In this document: in pieces, positions 9,332 through 17,066 of the stretch
Layout: the number at the start of each line of letters is the position of its first letter
Numbering within the stretch: position 1 is the first letter of the stretch
Source: Consotaella salsifontis
GTDB lineage: Bacteria; Pseudomonadota; Alphaproteobacteria; Rhizobiales; Rhizobiaceae
DNA: 64,000 bases
Direction: 5' to 3'
NCBI RefSeq assembly: GCF_900167365.1
Contig: NZ_FUXL01000005.1
Location: 248,001 to 312,000 of the forward strand
Program-made: the position numbers and the translations under genes
Notes under the pieces: model-generated
Databases searched by the model: none
Told to the model about the DNA's origin: nothing
The model's input: only the letters and a program-made list of their open reading frames with translations

Positions 9332-10606
9332 TCAGAAGGGCGCGACCTGCGTCGCCGCGGGCCGCATGTGGCGCAGCCATCCCAGTTCCATCTCAGCCTT
9401 GGACGGCCTCGGTGGATGACGGTAGCGGCCCGGGATCAGCCGCTCGCCCTCCGGCGGCCTGCCGAGGACGGGACGGAAGGGCCGCTCGCGGTCGTACTTC
9501 CGCTCCTTGGGCTCCGGGGGCAGCATGTGGAGGGCCTCGATCACGGAGCGCTTGCCTTCGACGGCGAGGATCTGCGCCTTCAGCAGCCGCTCTTTGCCGA
9601 CCATCTTGAGGATCTGCTTCTCGTGGTCCTTCTTCCACTGCAGCGTGTCGCCGACGATGTCGCGGCGCGTGATGCGCGGCAGTCGCTGGCCGATGCCCAG
9701 CAGCGTGTCCATCGATGACCAGTAGCTCCGTCGTCGGTTCCAGCGGAAGACGAACTCGTTGAGGTAGAGATCGACGTGCTTCTCGCGGAGACCGTGGAAT
9801 ACCCCCAACGCCCAGCGCTTCAGGTTCGAGAACACGCGGTGGATCCGCTCGAACGTCACATGCGCCGGAAGGGCGTTCTTGGCGCTGAGGTTGCGCGGGA
9901 CGTGCTTCCGGTCGGGCAGGCCGACGTAGGCCTTGTTGCCGTCGGTGAACAGCGTGCAGCCGGGTGCGGTGTTCTCTAGGACGAAGGGGCGGATGTGCTC
10001 CCTCGTGTCCTCGTCGATCCGTTCGAGCCGGATGCGGCCGGAGGTCCGTCCGTCGCGCTTCTCGACCGCCCCGATCAGGACCGTCTTGCCGACGGTGCTC
10101 TTGCCCTGGCCGCCCGTCAGCGGCTCGTTGTTCGTTCGATAGGGAATGCTGGACTCGTCGACTTCCACCAACCCCGTCAGCGGGGAACGATCGGGGTCGA
10201 TCATGGCGATGCGCAGCTTCTGCACCAGCAGCCAGACCGTCTGGTAGGACCGGATGCCGAGCTTCGCCTGGAGCTGCAGGGCCGAGATCCCGTTGGAGTG
10301 TGTGGCCATGAGGTAGGCGGCCAGGAACCACTTGCGCAGCGGCACGCGGGTGCCGTGCATGATCGTCCCGGAGATGACGGAGGTCTGCTTGCGGCACTTG
10401 GACGAGGCGCATTGCCAGAGCCAGGGACGCGTCTCGAGCTTCCATCCCTTGGGGTGTCCGCAGTGGGGGCAGACGAACCCCCTCGGCCACCTTCGCCTGG
10501 CGAGATGGGCCGCGCAGGCGTGGTCGTCGGGGAAGGCCGCGACGAACTCCTCGATCGACGGCGGCCTGTCGTGCTTCCATCGGGTGGGAAACAACGCTTC
10601 GGACAT
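9332..10606 (-). CDS. IS1595-family transposase (ISXO2-like DDE)
   Basis: A 424-aa transposase. The N-terminal zinc ribbon uses C46, C49, C66 and C71 (CPHCG...CASSKC), then a helix-turn-helix-like region (SALQLQAKLGIRSYQTVWLL). The ISXO2-like catalytic domain shows D150 in GLVEVDESS, D222 in TLFTDGNKAY and E284 in YLNEFVFRWNRR. The last 100 or so residues, rich in Pro, Arg and Glu, form a tail longer than most family members carry. The frame is intact, so the element may be active. It is the only gene in the element. Confidence 0.93.
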   Translation of the reverse strand: MSEALFPTRWKHDRPPSIEEFVAAFPDDHACAAHLARRRWPRGFVCPHCGHPKGWKLETRPWLWQCASSKCRKQTSVISGTIMHGTRVPLRKWFLAAYLMATHSNGISALQLQAKLGIRSYQTVWLLVQKLRIAMIDPDRSPLTGLVEVDESSIPYRTNNEPLTGGQGKSTVGKTVLIGAVEKRDGRTSGRIRLERIDEDTREHIRPFVLENTAPGCTLFTDGNKAYVGLPDRKHVPRNLSAKNALPAHVTFERIHRVFSNLKRWALGVFHGLREKHVDLYLNEFVFRWNRRRSYWSSMDTLLGIGQRLPRITRRDIVGDTLQWKKDHEKQILKMVGKERLLKAQILAVEGKRSVIEALHMLPPEPKERKYDRERPFRPVLGRPPEGERLIPGRYRHPPRPSKAEMELGWLRHMRPAATQVAPF

Positions 10607-10667
10607 GGCCGTCTCCCATAGGGGAGGCCGTATCCGGTGTCACGCTCATTCGCTACATATGGTTACC

Positions 10668-10691
10668 ACCTGAGCGAACGGGATAAGCAGT
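10668..10691 (-). repeat. IS1595 terminal inverted repeat, right
   Basis: The complement of these 24 bases is identical to 8966-8989. The last base of the element is T10691, immediately before the right target duplication. Confidence 0.93.
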
Positions 10692-10699
10692 TAACCTAA
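10692..10699. repeat. Target-site duplication, right copy (TAACCTAA)
   Basis: Identical to 8958-8965. It marks the exact insertion point of the element. Confidence 0.92.
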
Positions 10700-10832
10700 T
10701 CCGTTGATTAGCAATAATATTGCTCAGCAAATCGTCAAAGGCGTTAAAGCGATGATCGACCCAACGACGCCCGCCGCGTGAATTAGGAGCCGAGTGTGCT
10801 CGCCTTTATCCAGTAATTGAGGCCGACCTAGC

Positions 10833-11894
10833 ATGAGCGTTGAAGTGCTTCCGCAGAAATCACGAGCAGCCGACTATTTTAGTCACATCGACCCTGGTTT
10901 CTTGAACCGACGGCTTGCCGTCACCGCGCTCGGCCCCGCACGCGAGTGGTTTCTGAGGGAGCAGGAGACCGGGTCAGACCATATGGCGGTGCTCCGGAAC
11001 GATCATTTACTCGTAACGCGGCTCATCGATGTCTGTGAGGCAATAGGCGTACCAACGCTTGCCGAAGCGCTGTTAGCTGGAAAGCCCTCGCACCTTTTCA
11101 TGAGCACGGAAAAGCTTGAGCCCTGTCCAGAAATCTATGAAACATCGCGGGTAAAATACGGGGTGCATCTCGAATTTTACTACGGAAAGCCGGTGGTGAT
11201 CGCCTATCACACGGAACATATCCACGCCTCCACCGGCATGATGAAGCTCGCAGAAGGCTATCAGGCTGGTTATCTGGAAGCGATTATTGGCATTTTACAC
11301 GACAAAGGCGACCGATTTGAAATCGAGCCAATCGTGATCGGATCGCCTTGGCTAGATCATCCGAGAAACGAGGCGGACCCCAAACTCATGTGGTTCGGAC
11401 ATGACTATGGGGAACTCCTTCCGGAGGACATCGAGGAGTTTCACCGCCTATCCAGCGTGGATGTTTCGGGCGCGGAGGAATGGATGCCTATGATGCGGAA
11501 TGTGCCGGAAGCGCACGTCAAGATGTCCATTGCAAGACTGCTGAAGGAGCCTGTCAAGGCAGATTGGGGTGGCGAGGAGAACGACCATTACTCGGCTAAC
11601 GCGACCGTAGGCGGGCGAAGAAAGACCGCGGCTTTCTTGCTGAAAGGACCAACGAAATTTCAGGAGATGACTCCCGCCATGTGCGGGAAAAACGGTGACC
11701 AAATATATCGCCTCGTCAATAGCGGCGCGGATATATCAATCGTCCAGCATTCTCACCTGATTGGGGCGGCGGTGCGCGAAACTCTAAGGGCATTTGTCGT
11801 CCAGCCCGGAGGACGGGCGCGGAAGTTCTGTGTCATGGATGGCCAGGCGACCTATCGCCTCCTGAAGGCTTACGATCTTCTGCCCAGAAGCTGA
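10833..11894 (+). CDS. Uncharacterised 353-aa protein with a nuclease-like C-terminal signature
   Basis: I do not recognise a named family. Residues 1-220 have no clear motif apart from a region rich in His, Tyr and Trp (YHTEHIHAS; SPWLDHP). The C-terminal part (225-350) shows a pattern seen in restriction-endonuclease-like folds: a helix with acidic residues, D244-W-G-G-E with D251, then a strand ending AAFLLKGP with K271, then KNGDQIYRL (286-294) and a strand ADISIVQHSH (299-308). By analogy D251 and K271 could belong to a diverged PD-(D/E)xK site; this is inference. The gene is AT-richer than its neighbours, stands alone beside the IS and is probably acquired. There is no signal peptide or membrane segment. 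Codon 1 is ATG; CTAGC precedes it and no strong ribosome-binding site is visible. Confidence 0.8.
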   Translation: MSVEVLPQKSRAADYFSHIDPGFLNRRLAVTALGPAREWFLREQETGSDHMAVLRNDHLLVTRLIDVCEAIGVPTLAEALLAGKPSHLFMSTEKLEPCPEIYETSRVKYGVHLEFYYGKPVVIAYHTEHIHASTGMMKLAEGYQAGYLEAIIGILHDKGDRFEIEPIVIGSPWLDHPRNEADPKLMWFGHDYGELLPEDIEEFHRLSSVDVSGAEEWMPMMRNVPEAHVKMSIARLLKEPVKADWGGEENDHYSANATVGGRRKTAAFLLKGPTKFQEMTPAMCGKNGDQIYRLVNSGADISIVQHSHLIGAAVRETLRAFVVQPGGRARKFCVMDGQATYRLLKAYDLLPRS

Positions 11895-12385
11895 TCACGC
11901 AGGGCGCCGCAACGCCCTGTGGACAGTTCTTGCTACTGCGAACCGCCGACTGCTTTTGATTTTTACCGCCAAGAATTGCCACGCCGCTCTGAGCGCCAAT
12001 CGCTAAGCGTCCGCTTCCTTGCTTCTTTGGCTGGAAGCGGAAGTCTGCAAGCCACCCTTCTATGACTTTGTCTAGGCGACAGGGAGCGTCCGCTTCGGAG
12101 GAGCCGCCTAAACCGCATCAAAGACCGACAAGGACGCTGAGCTGCCGAGGCTTGTGCTCGCTCACCGCACTATGATGCCGGCACCGCCGCCCACGGGCGG
12201 ACACAAGCGCGGTCGCTTGAGTGCCGGCGGGCGCGGGGCAGGACTGTTCAAGAGCGGCTTGCAGCACAGCGGGCCAAGCTTGCCTGCCGTCCCTAAAAAA
12301 AGGCGATCCGGCGTCGCGTGGAAGACATGCGCCTCGCGGCGTCGTTCCGCCTCCGGCGCAGCAGCGCAGAAGTGACGCAGCCTCC
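11895..12385. other. Intergenic region, no gene seen
   Basis: Nearly 500 bases between the orphan nuclease-like gene and the convergent small stress gene. Composition returns from AT-richer to the GC-rich background across it, so it probably contains the right edge of the acquired segment. No convincing ORF, hairpin-T terminator or direct repeat was found. Confidence 0.5.
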
Positions 12386-12571
12386 TCAATGCCGCTTCTG
12401 GTCACCCTCGTCGCCGTGGCCGGCTTTGGCGACCTTCTTGGCGTGGTGCTTGACGTCCTGGCTCAGCGACTTCGACACGTCGACCGATTCCTTGAAGCGG
12501 CCGTTGTCGTCGCGCTTGACGTAGCGCTTGTCGCCGGCGTGGGGCTCGATCAGTTCGCGCTTGCTGCTCAT
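12386..12571 (-). CDS. Small conserved hydrophilic protein, probable stress protein
   Basis: A 61-aa, highly charged protein beginning MSSKRELIEPHAGDKRYVKR and ending in a Lys/His/Asp/Gly-rich tail. Similar short proteins (KRELI...DKRYVRRD..GRFKES.DV..SLS.D) are, as I recall, common in Hyphomicrobiales and unnamed. The ATG at 12571 is chosen because GGGAG lies seven bases upstream; a start 33 bases earlier would overlap the promoter. A close EcfG promoter match (GGAAC-N17-CGTT) ends 31 bases before the ATG, so general-stress control is likely. Function is unknown. Confidence 0.8.
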   Translation of the reverse strand: MSSKRELIEPHAGDKRYVKRDDNGRFKESVDVSKSLSQDVKHHAKKVAKAGHGDEGDQKRH

Positions 12572-12602
12572 GGCGTTCTCCCGTGCGTTGAATTTGCCCG
12601 AC

Positions 12603-12628
12603 AACGTCGGCGGCCCGGCGCGCGTTCC
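12603..12628 (-). promoter_or_regulatory. Candidate EcfG (general stress sigma factor) promoter
   Basis: On the minus strand the sequence is GGAAC (12628-12624), 17 bases, CGTT (12606-12603). This matches the alphaproteobacterial EcfG consensus GGAAC-N16/17-CGTT. It is correctly oriented, with the -10 element 31 bases before the start codon of the small stress protein. Confidence 0.65.
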
Positions 12629-12702
12629 CGCCGATTCCGCTTGACGGCGGGCCGCGCCTGGCGAAGGACTGGGACCTTCGATCCCTCTCCGGGCCAGCCC
12701 TC

Positions 12703-13626
12703 ATGACCACCGCAGCGACGCCCACCGACGAGGGACGCAACCTCGTCCTTCTCGGCATCATCCTGATGCTCGTCGGCAATTTCGCCTTCGCCCTCAACGA
12801 CGCGCTGGGCAAGGCGCTGGTGACGAGCCTTGCCGTCGGCGAGGTCCTGCTCATCCGCTCGCTCGGCGCCTTCCTCCTCCTCGGCCCGGCGCTGGCGCGG
12901 CGCCCGCGCGGCGAGCTCACCCACCCGGACCGCCCCTGGCTCCAGCTCCTCAGGGTCGTCATGGCCACCGGCGACACGGCCTTCTTCTATGCCGCCGTGG
13001 TGACGCTGCCGCTCGCCGACGTCATCACCTTCTACATGGCCGGCCCCATCTATGTGGCGGCGTTCTCCCACGTTTTCCTGGGCGAAAAGGTCGGCTGGCG
13101 GCGCTGGACGGCGATCCTCGTCGGCTTCGTCGGCGTGGTGGTCGCGCTGCGCCCGTCGTCGGCCTCGCTCTCGCTCCACTCGTTCTACGCCCTTGCCGGC
13201 AGCATCAGCTTCGCGCTGTCCATCGTCCTCGCCCGCCGGCTGCGCACCACCAGCGACGCGGCGCTCGTCACCTTTCATACGCTCGGCGCGCTCGTCCTTG
13301 GCGCGGTAATGACCATCAGCACCTGGAAGACGCCGAGTCTCTTCGAGCTCGGCGCCATGCTGCTGCTGGGCTTCGTCGCCACCGCCGGCCACATGACCAT
13401 GACGCGGTCGGTGAAGCTGGCGCCCGCCTCGGTTCTCGCGCCGCTGCAATACACCATGCTGCTGTGGGGCATCCTCTTCGGCCTCGCCTTCTTCGGCGAC
13501 GTGCCGGACCGCCAGATCCTCGTCGGCTCGGCCATCATCATCCTCGCCGGCCTCTTCATCTTCCACCGCAAGAAGGCCGTCGACGACGGCATCTCGACGC
13601 GCGAGCTGCCCCGCTCCGTCAACTGA
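12703..13626 (+). CDS. DMT-superfamily transporter (EamA domains)
   Basis: A 307-aa integral membrane protein with about ten hydrophobic segments arranged as two repeated halves, the EamA layout. Recognisable pieces are the first helix NLVLLGIILMLVGNFAFALN, the VGEVLLIRSLGAFLLL segment, the end-of-repeat motif HVFLGEKVGWRRWTAILVGF and the second-half LAPLQYTMLLWGILFG. Such proteins export or import small metabolites; the substrate cannot be predicted. The gene is divergent from the small stress protein with 131 bases between the starts. Confidence 0.88.
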   Translation: MTTAATPTDEGRNLVLLGIILMLVGNFAFALNDALGKALVTSLAVGEVLLIRSLGAFLLLGPALARRPRGELTHPDRPWLQLLRVVMATGDTAFFYAAVVTLPLADVITFYMAGPIYVAAFSHVFLGEKVGWRRWTAILVGFVGVVVALRPSSASLSLHSFYALAGSISFALSIVLARRLRTTSDAALVTFHTLGALVLGAVMTISTWKTPSLFELGAMLLLGFVATAGHMTMTRSVKLAPASVLAPLQYTMLLWGILFGLAFFGDVPDRQILVGSAIIILAGLFIFHRKKAVDDGISTRELPRSVN

Positions 13627-13649
13627 ACCATTTGCGGCGATTGGCGCCG

Positions 13650-13949
13650 ATGGATTACGCAAGGGGCATAAAGACACGAGGCGACGAGACGTGCTGGCTT
13701 TGCGCCCGTCCGCTGGGGCGCCGGGTGGAATGGCATCACCCGCGCCCGAAGAGCCGCGGCGGACGCGAGACGGTGCCGATCCACCCCATCTGCCACCGTA
13801 CGCTCCACGCGACCTTCACCAATGTCGAGCTGGCGCGCATGGAAGAGGAGGGCAAGGATCTGACCCGCCATCCGAGGCTGGCGCGCTTCCTCGCCTGGAT
13901 CGCCCGCAAGCCGCCGGATTTCCACGCGCCGACGCACTCCGCGCGCTGA
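13650..13949 (+). CDS. Small HNH endonuclease-like protein
   Basis: A 99-aa protein that is little more than one HNH finger. Zinc-type Cys pairs are C15-x2-C18 and C48 with nearby His residues; the HNH core is VEWHHPRPKSRGGRETVPIHPICHRTLHATFT (H29/H30 and H45-H53). It starts 24 bases after the EamA gene and ends 24 bases before the DUF7002-like gene, so it may be cotranscribed with both. HNH proteins of this size range from repair nucleases to homing and restriction enzymes; no partner methylase is present. ATG at 13650; the preceding sequence has no strong ribosome-binding site. Confidence 0.82.
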   Translation: MDYARGIKTRGDETCWLCARPLGRRVEWHHPRPKSRGGRETVPIHPICHRTLHATFTNVELARMEEEGKDLTRHPRLARFLAWIARKPPDFHAPTHSAR

Positions 13950-13973
13950 GCCTTGCACAACAGCAGGTTTTGG

Positions 13974-14699
13974 ATGGAAAGCACGCCCCGAGAGGAAGCC
14001 CTGATCGCGCTGTTTCCGCGCCTCTTCCACATGTGCGAGGCCGACAGCTGGACCGCAATCCGCGATCACGGCCTTCTCAGCACCTCGGCCCTGCTCGACC
14101 TCTACGGTATCGCGGGCGAGCGGCGCGCGGCGCTGGAATCGCGCCGCCGCGACCGCGTGGTGAGGATCGAGGCCGATGGCCTTCCCGGCGCCGTGCTGCG
14201 CGACCAGAAGCCGTTGACAGACGCAGCGCTCACGCGCTGCCTTTCAGGCGGCCTGACGCCGCGCCAGTGGTACGAGATGCTGAACGCGCGCGTCTTCTTC
14301 TGGCTGAGCGAGGCGCGCCTTGCCGGCCTTCTCGCCGCCCGCTCCTATCGCGCCCGGCCGCACGCCGTGTTGGTGCTCTCCACCCGCTCGCTCATCCAGC
14401 GCCATCGCGCCGCCATCACCCTCAGCCCGATCAACAGCGGCGCCGCCGTCCGCCGGCCGCAGCCGCGCGGGCCCGAGACCTTTCTGCCCATCGCCGACTA
14501 CCCGCTCGACCTTTGGCGCGCCAAGCGGCGAGCGGCCGACAGCGTCGTGGAACTTTGCGTCGAGCGAGCGGTGAAGGATATCGCCGCGCATCTTCTGGCC
14601 GTACACCGCGTCGAGGAGGGACGGGCGACGCCCCTGTGGCGCCATCCGGACACCGGAACGACCGGCGATCTCATCTTACGGTATCCTGAGGCCCGATAG
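13974..14699 (+). CDS. DUF7002-like protein, possible ADP-ribosyltransferase-type fold
   Basis: A 241-aa soluble protein. The N-terminus (LFHMCEADSWTAIRDHGLLSTSALL, residues 17-41) has the shape of an ART-type opening strand and helix: an aromatic-His, a helix ending in a Gly-Leu-Leu, then a Ser/Thr. Near the C-terminus SVVELCVERAVKDIAAHLL could supply the conserved acidic residue. I recall such proteins being annotated as DUF7002; the transferase link is inference from motif shape (as in DarT). An upstream TTG at 13955 region is possible, but ATG 13974 has AGCAGG before it and is preferred. It follows the HNH gene by 24 bases. Confidence 0.75.
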   Translation: MESTPREEALIALFPRLFHMCEADSWTAIRDHGLLSTSALLDLYGIAGERRAALESRRRDRVVRIEADGLPGAVLRDQKPLTDAALTRCLSGGLTPRQWYEMLNARVFFWLSEARLAGLLAARSYRARPHAVLVLSTRSLIQRHRAAITLSPINSGAAVRRPQPRGPETFLPIADYPLDLWRAKRRAADSVVELCVERAVKDIAAHLLAVHRVEEGRATPLWRHPDTGTTGDLILRYPEAR

Positions 14700-14725
14700 C
14701 CGCGCCGCCAAAGGGATAGGCACGG

Positions 14726-14947
14726 TCATTCTGTGGGGATCGGACGGTCGCTCCGTCGGCGCGAGCGCGCCTTGCCGCGCCACTTCGCGGCGCCCGCCGC
14801 CTCGTCCGCCGAATATTTGAGCAGCGCCGCCAGCGGCAGGCATCCGGCATCCTCCGCCAGACGCGCCAGCTGCATCGACATCGCGTTCACATATTTCAAG
14901 GTTGCGGCCACGTCTTCGGGACCTTGGCAAGTCGTCCTTTGTTCCAT
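14726..14947 (-). CDS. Small conserved hypothetical protein
   Basis: A 73-aa protein starting MEQRTTCQGPEDVAATLKYV. The first 50 residues form an amphipathic helical pair (VNAMSMQLARLAEDAGCLPLAALLKYSADEA) and the tail is strongly basic (KARSRRRSDRP). Its compact helical pattern resembles short rhizobial proteins of unknown function. The ATG at 14947 has GGGTGGAG immediately upstream. It converges with the DUF7002-like gene. No function can be assigned. Confidence 0.6.
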   Translation of the reverse strand: MEQRTTCQGPEDVAATLKYVNAMSMQLARLAEDAGCLPLAALLKYSADEAAGAAKWRGKARSRRRSDRPIPTE

Positions 14948-15472
14948 GCTCCACCCATTGGTCGGAGACCGACGTCGACAAGACTGCCGCCGCGCGACAG
15001 GAACGACATTCCGGCCGGAAATCTGCCGAAGGCGGCCCTGACGCAATCAACGCGGCACTCTCTCCGACCAATGGCGATGCTCATGCCGCCTCAGGCCCCG
15101 CGCGGTCATTACAACCGCTTCCTCCCCCAACAGGGCGTTCTGAAGCGAACATCGCGCTGCGCCATCGCCGATTCGCGTGGTCTCTGCTGCTGTTGCGAAC
15201 CCTTCTAACTCAGTGGATCAACGGTCCGCAAGTTGTCCTCTGACAGATTCTTGATAAACGAAGCTTAGTAATGGATTGATGACTTTTCTTGCGAAAGATA
15301 CGAACTTTAAACACAACTTCCAGTTGCAACTTTATTCCTATAAATTCTGCGAATTTCGTTGCACTTCCGCAAAGACAGGCGCGAGTAACGCTACGGAAAG
15401 GTCAAGGCGCTGCGTGTCCGCGCCGGGACAGTCCTCGCGGGACGCTGATGCGGTAACAGCCGAACCATTGCT
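14948..15472. other. Intergenic region, no gene seen
   Basis: About 525 bases between divergent genes. The stretch 15240-15370 is distinctly AT-rich compared with the surroundings and could hold promoters or a degraded sequence. No convincing ORF, tRNA or stable hairpin with a T run was found. Confidence 0.5.
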
Positions 15473-16096
15473 ATGGACAGCGGCGGCGAATGCGTCCAAC
15501 TCTGCGCTCGCTCGTTTTCAAGGTTGTTTGTCCCTGTGACCCTTCGCCGCGCGTTTCTGTTGGCCCCGCTGGCTCTCCTGGGCCTCACCGCCCTCATCCT
15601 TCACCTGATGGGCCGCATCCCCATCTGCGAATGCGGAACGGTGGAGCTCTGGTACGGCGATCCGTCCGGCCCCGGCAATTCGCAGCACCTCAGCGACTGG
15701 TATTCCTTCTCCCACCTCATCCACGGCTTCATCTTTTTCGCCCTGCTCTGGCCCTTGCGTCGCCGTCTTTCCATGATCCAGCGCCTGACGCTCGCGCTTG
15801 TCGTCGAGTGCGCCTGGGAGATCATCGAGAACACCGACTGGATCATCAATCGCTATCGCGACAGCACCGTCTCCCTCGACTATCACGGCGATTCGATTCT
15901 CAATTCGATGTCGGACTGCCTGTTCATGGTCGCCGGCTTCCTGATCGCGGCGCGCCTGCCAGCCTGGGCGACCATCGCTCTCGCGCTCGCTCTGGAGGTT
16001 TGGGCGGGGGTGGAGATCCGCGACAACCTCACCCTGAACATCCTCATGTTGTTGTGGCCGCTGCAGGCGGTGCGCGACTGGCAGGCGGGCGTCTGA
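15473..16096 (+). CDS. DUF2585 (UPF0314) membrane protein
   Basis: Up to 207 aa. Family-diagnostic blocks are MGRIPICECGTVELWYGD, NSQHLSDWYSFSHLIHGF, ECAWEIIENTDWIINRYR, DYHGDSILNSMSDC and RDNLTLNILMLL. It has about five hydrophobic segments and should be an inner-membrane protein. UPF0314 is largely limited to Hyphomicrobiales and has no known function. The start is uncertain: ATG 15473 would add about 21 residues to a GTG at 15536 that fits the usual N-terminus (short basic segment, then first helix); neither has a good ribosome-binding site. Confidence 0.88.
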   Translation: MDSGGECVQLCARSFSRLFVPVTLRRAFLLAPLALLGLTALILHLMGRIPICECGTVELWYGDPSGPGNSQHLSDWYSFSHLIHGFIFFALLWPLRRRLSMIQRLTLALVVECAWEIIENTDWIINRYRDSTVSLDYHGDSILNSMSDCLFMVAGFLIAARLPAWATIALALALEVWAGVEIRDNLTLNILMLLWPLQAVRDWQAGV

Positions 16097-16193
16097 TCAT
16101 TCCTCCGGCCCCAACGGGCGTTGCGGTGTCATCGGGGCGTCACGGGCCATCCCTATAGCGTCGCGAGCTGTCACGAACGCGAACGCACGGCCC

Positions 16194-17066
16194 ATGCGCC
16201 ACGCCCATCTGACCTATTCCCGCCCGGACGACCCGCCCATGCGACGCTGGGCCATCCGGTCCATGGAACAGATATCGGGCCGAGGCCGGCTGGCCGAGCT
16301 CTACGAACGGTGGCGGGAAAGGGTGGAGCGCGGCGGAACCCCGGCCTTCGGCGAGATGTTGCGCCTGATGCGGATCGATCTTGCGATCTCAGGCCATTGG
16401 CCGCTCGCGGAACTCCCGCAGCGCCTCGTCATCGTCGCCAATCATCCCTTCGGCATCGGCGATGGCGCGGCCGTTCTCTCGCTGGCTGAGAGCCTCGGAC
16501 GCCCATTCCGCATTCTCATCGCCAGCGAGCTCATGAAGATACCTGAGATGGCGGCCTACGGCCTGCCAGTGGTCTTCTCGGAGACCAAGGAAGCGCTGGC
16601 CGCCAACAGGGCGACGCGGCAGGAAGCGCTGCGGCTTCTGGCAGAGGGAACCACGATCGTCATCTTCCCAGCCGGCGGCGTGGCGACTGCTCCCAGGATT
16701 TTCGGCAGGGCGCTCGATCTGCCCTGGAAGCATTTCACCGCGCGACTGGTGCGCTCCGCCGGCGCATCGGTTCTGCCGGTCCATGTGGAGGGCCAGAACG
16801 GCCCCCTCTTCCACCTCGTCAGCAAATGGTCGCAGACGCTGCGCTATGGACTGCTCATCGGCGCCTTCCGCCGGCTCTACGGGCGCACCATCCGCCTCAA
16901 CGTCGGCCAGATCATCAGCCACGACGCCCTGATCGCCGGCGGCGGCGGACGCATCATGACCGAAAGCCTGCGCGAGGCGGTCTTCGCGCTCGCGCCGCCC
17001 CACGCTCGCCCGCGAGCGTGGGTGAAATCGGGCCTCGTCGATATCAGATCATCCCCACAGCCTTGA
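16194..17066 (+). CDS. PlsC-like 1-acylglycerol-phosphate acyltransferase family protein
   Basis: A 290-aa protein of the lysophospholipid acyltransferase superfamily. The catalytic block is [13 protein letters not shown] (N83, H84, D90), with H and D separated by five residues as in NHPxGxxDG subfamilies rather than the classic Hx4D. A second block [13 protein letters not shown] (157-169) corresponds to the glycerol-phosphate binding FPEG region. There is no strong transmembrane helix. Acyl transfer to a glycerolipid or ornithine-lipid precursor is plausible but the substrate is not shown. The 3' end overlaps the convergent chemoreceptor gene by 23 bases. Confidence 0.85.
   Translation: MRHAHLTYSRPDDPPMRRWAIRSMEQISGRGRLAELYERWRERVERGGTPAFGEMLRLMRIDLAISGHWPLAELPQRLVIVANHPFGIGDGAAVLSLAESLGRPFRILIASELMKIPEMAAYGLPVVFSETKEALAANRATRQEALRLLAEGTTIVIFPAGGVATAPRIFGRALDLPWKHFTARLVRSAGASVLPVHVEGQNGPLFHLVSKWSQTLRYGLLIGAFRRLYGRTIRLNVGQIISHDALIAGGGGRIMTESLREAVFALAPPHARPRAWVKSGLVDIRSSPQP

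Larger units (their letters stand above)
8966..10691 (-). mobile_element. Complete IS1595-family insertion sequence (1726 bp)
   Basis: The element is bounded by perfect 24-bp terminal inverted repeats beginning ACTGCTTATCCC (8966-8989 and the complement of 10668-10691) and flanked by the 8-bp direct repeat TAACCTAA. It carries one transposase gene on the minus strand (9332-10606). The 340 bases between the left repeat and the transposase end are non-coding and contain a long palindrome at 9071-9105. Intact ends, an exact duplication and an open transposase frame suggest a fairly recent insertion. Joining the flanks gives the pre-insertion sequence ...GATTTTAACCTAATCCG.... Confidence 0.93.
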
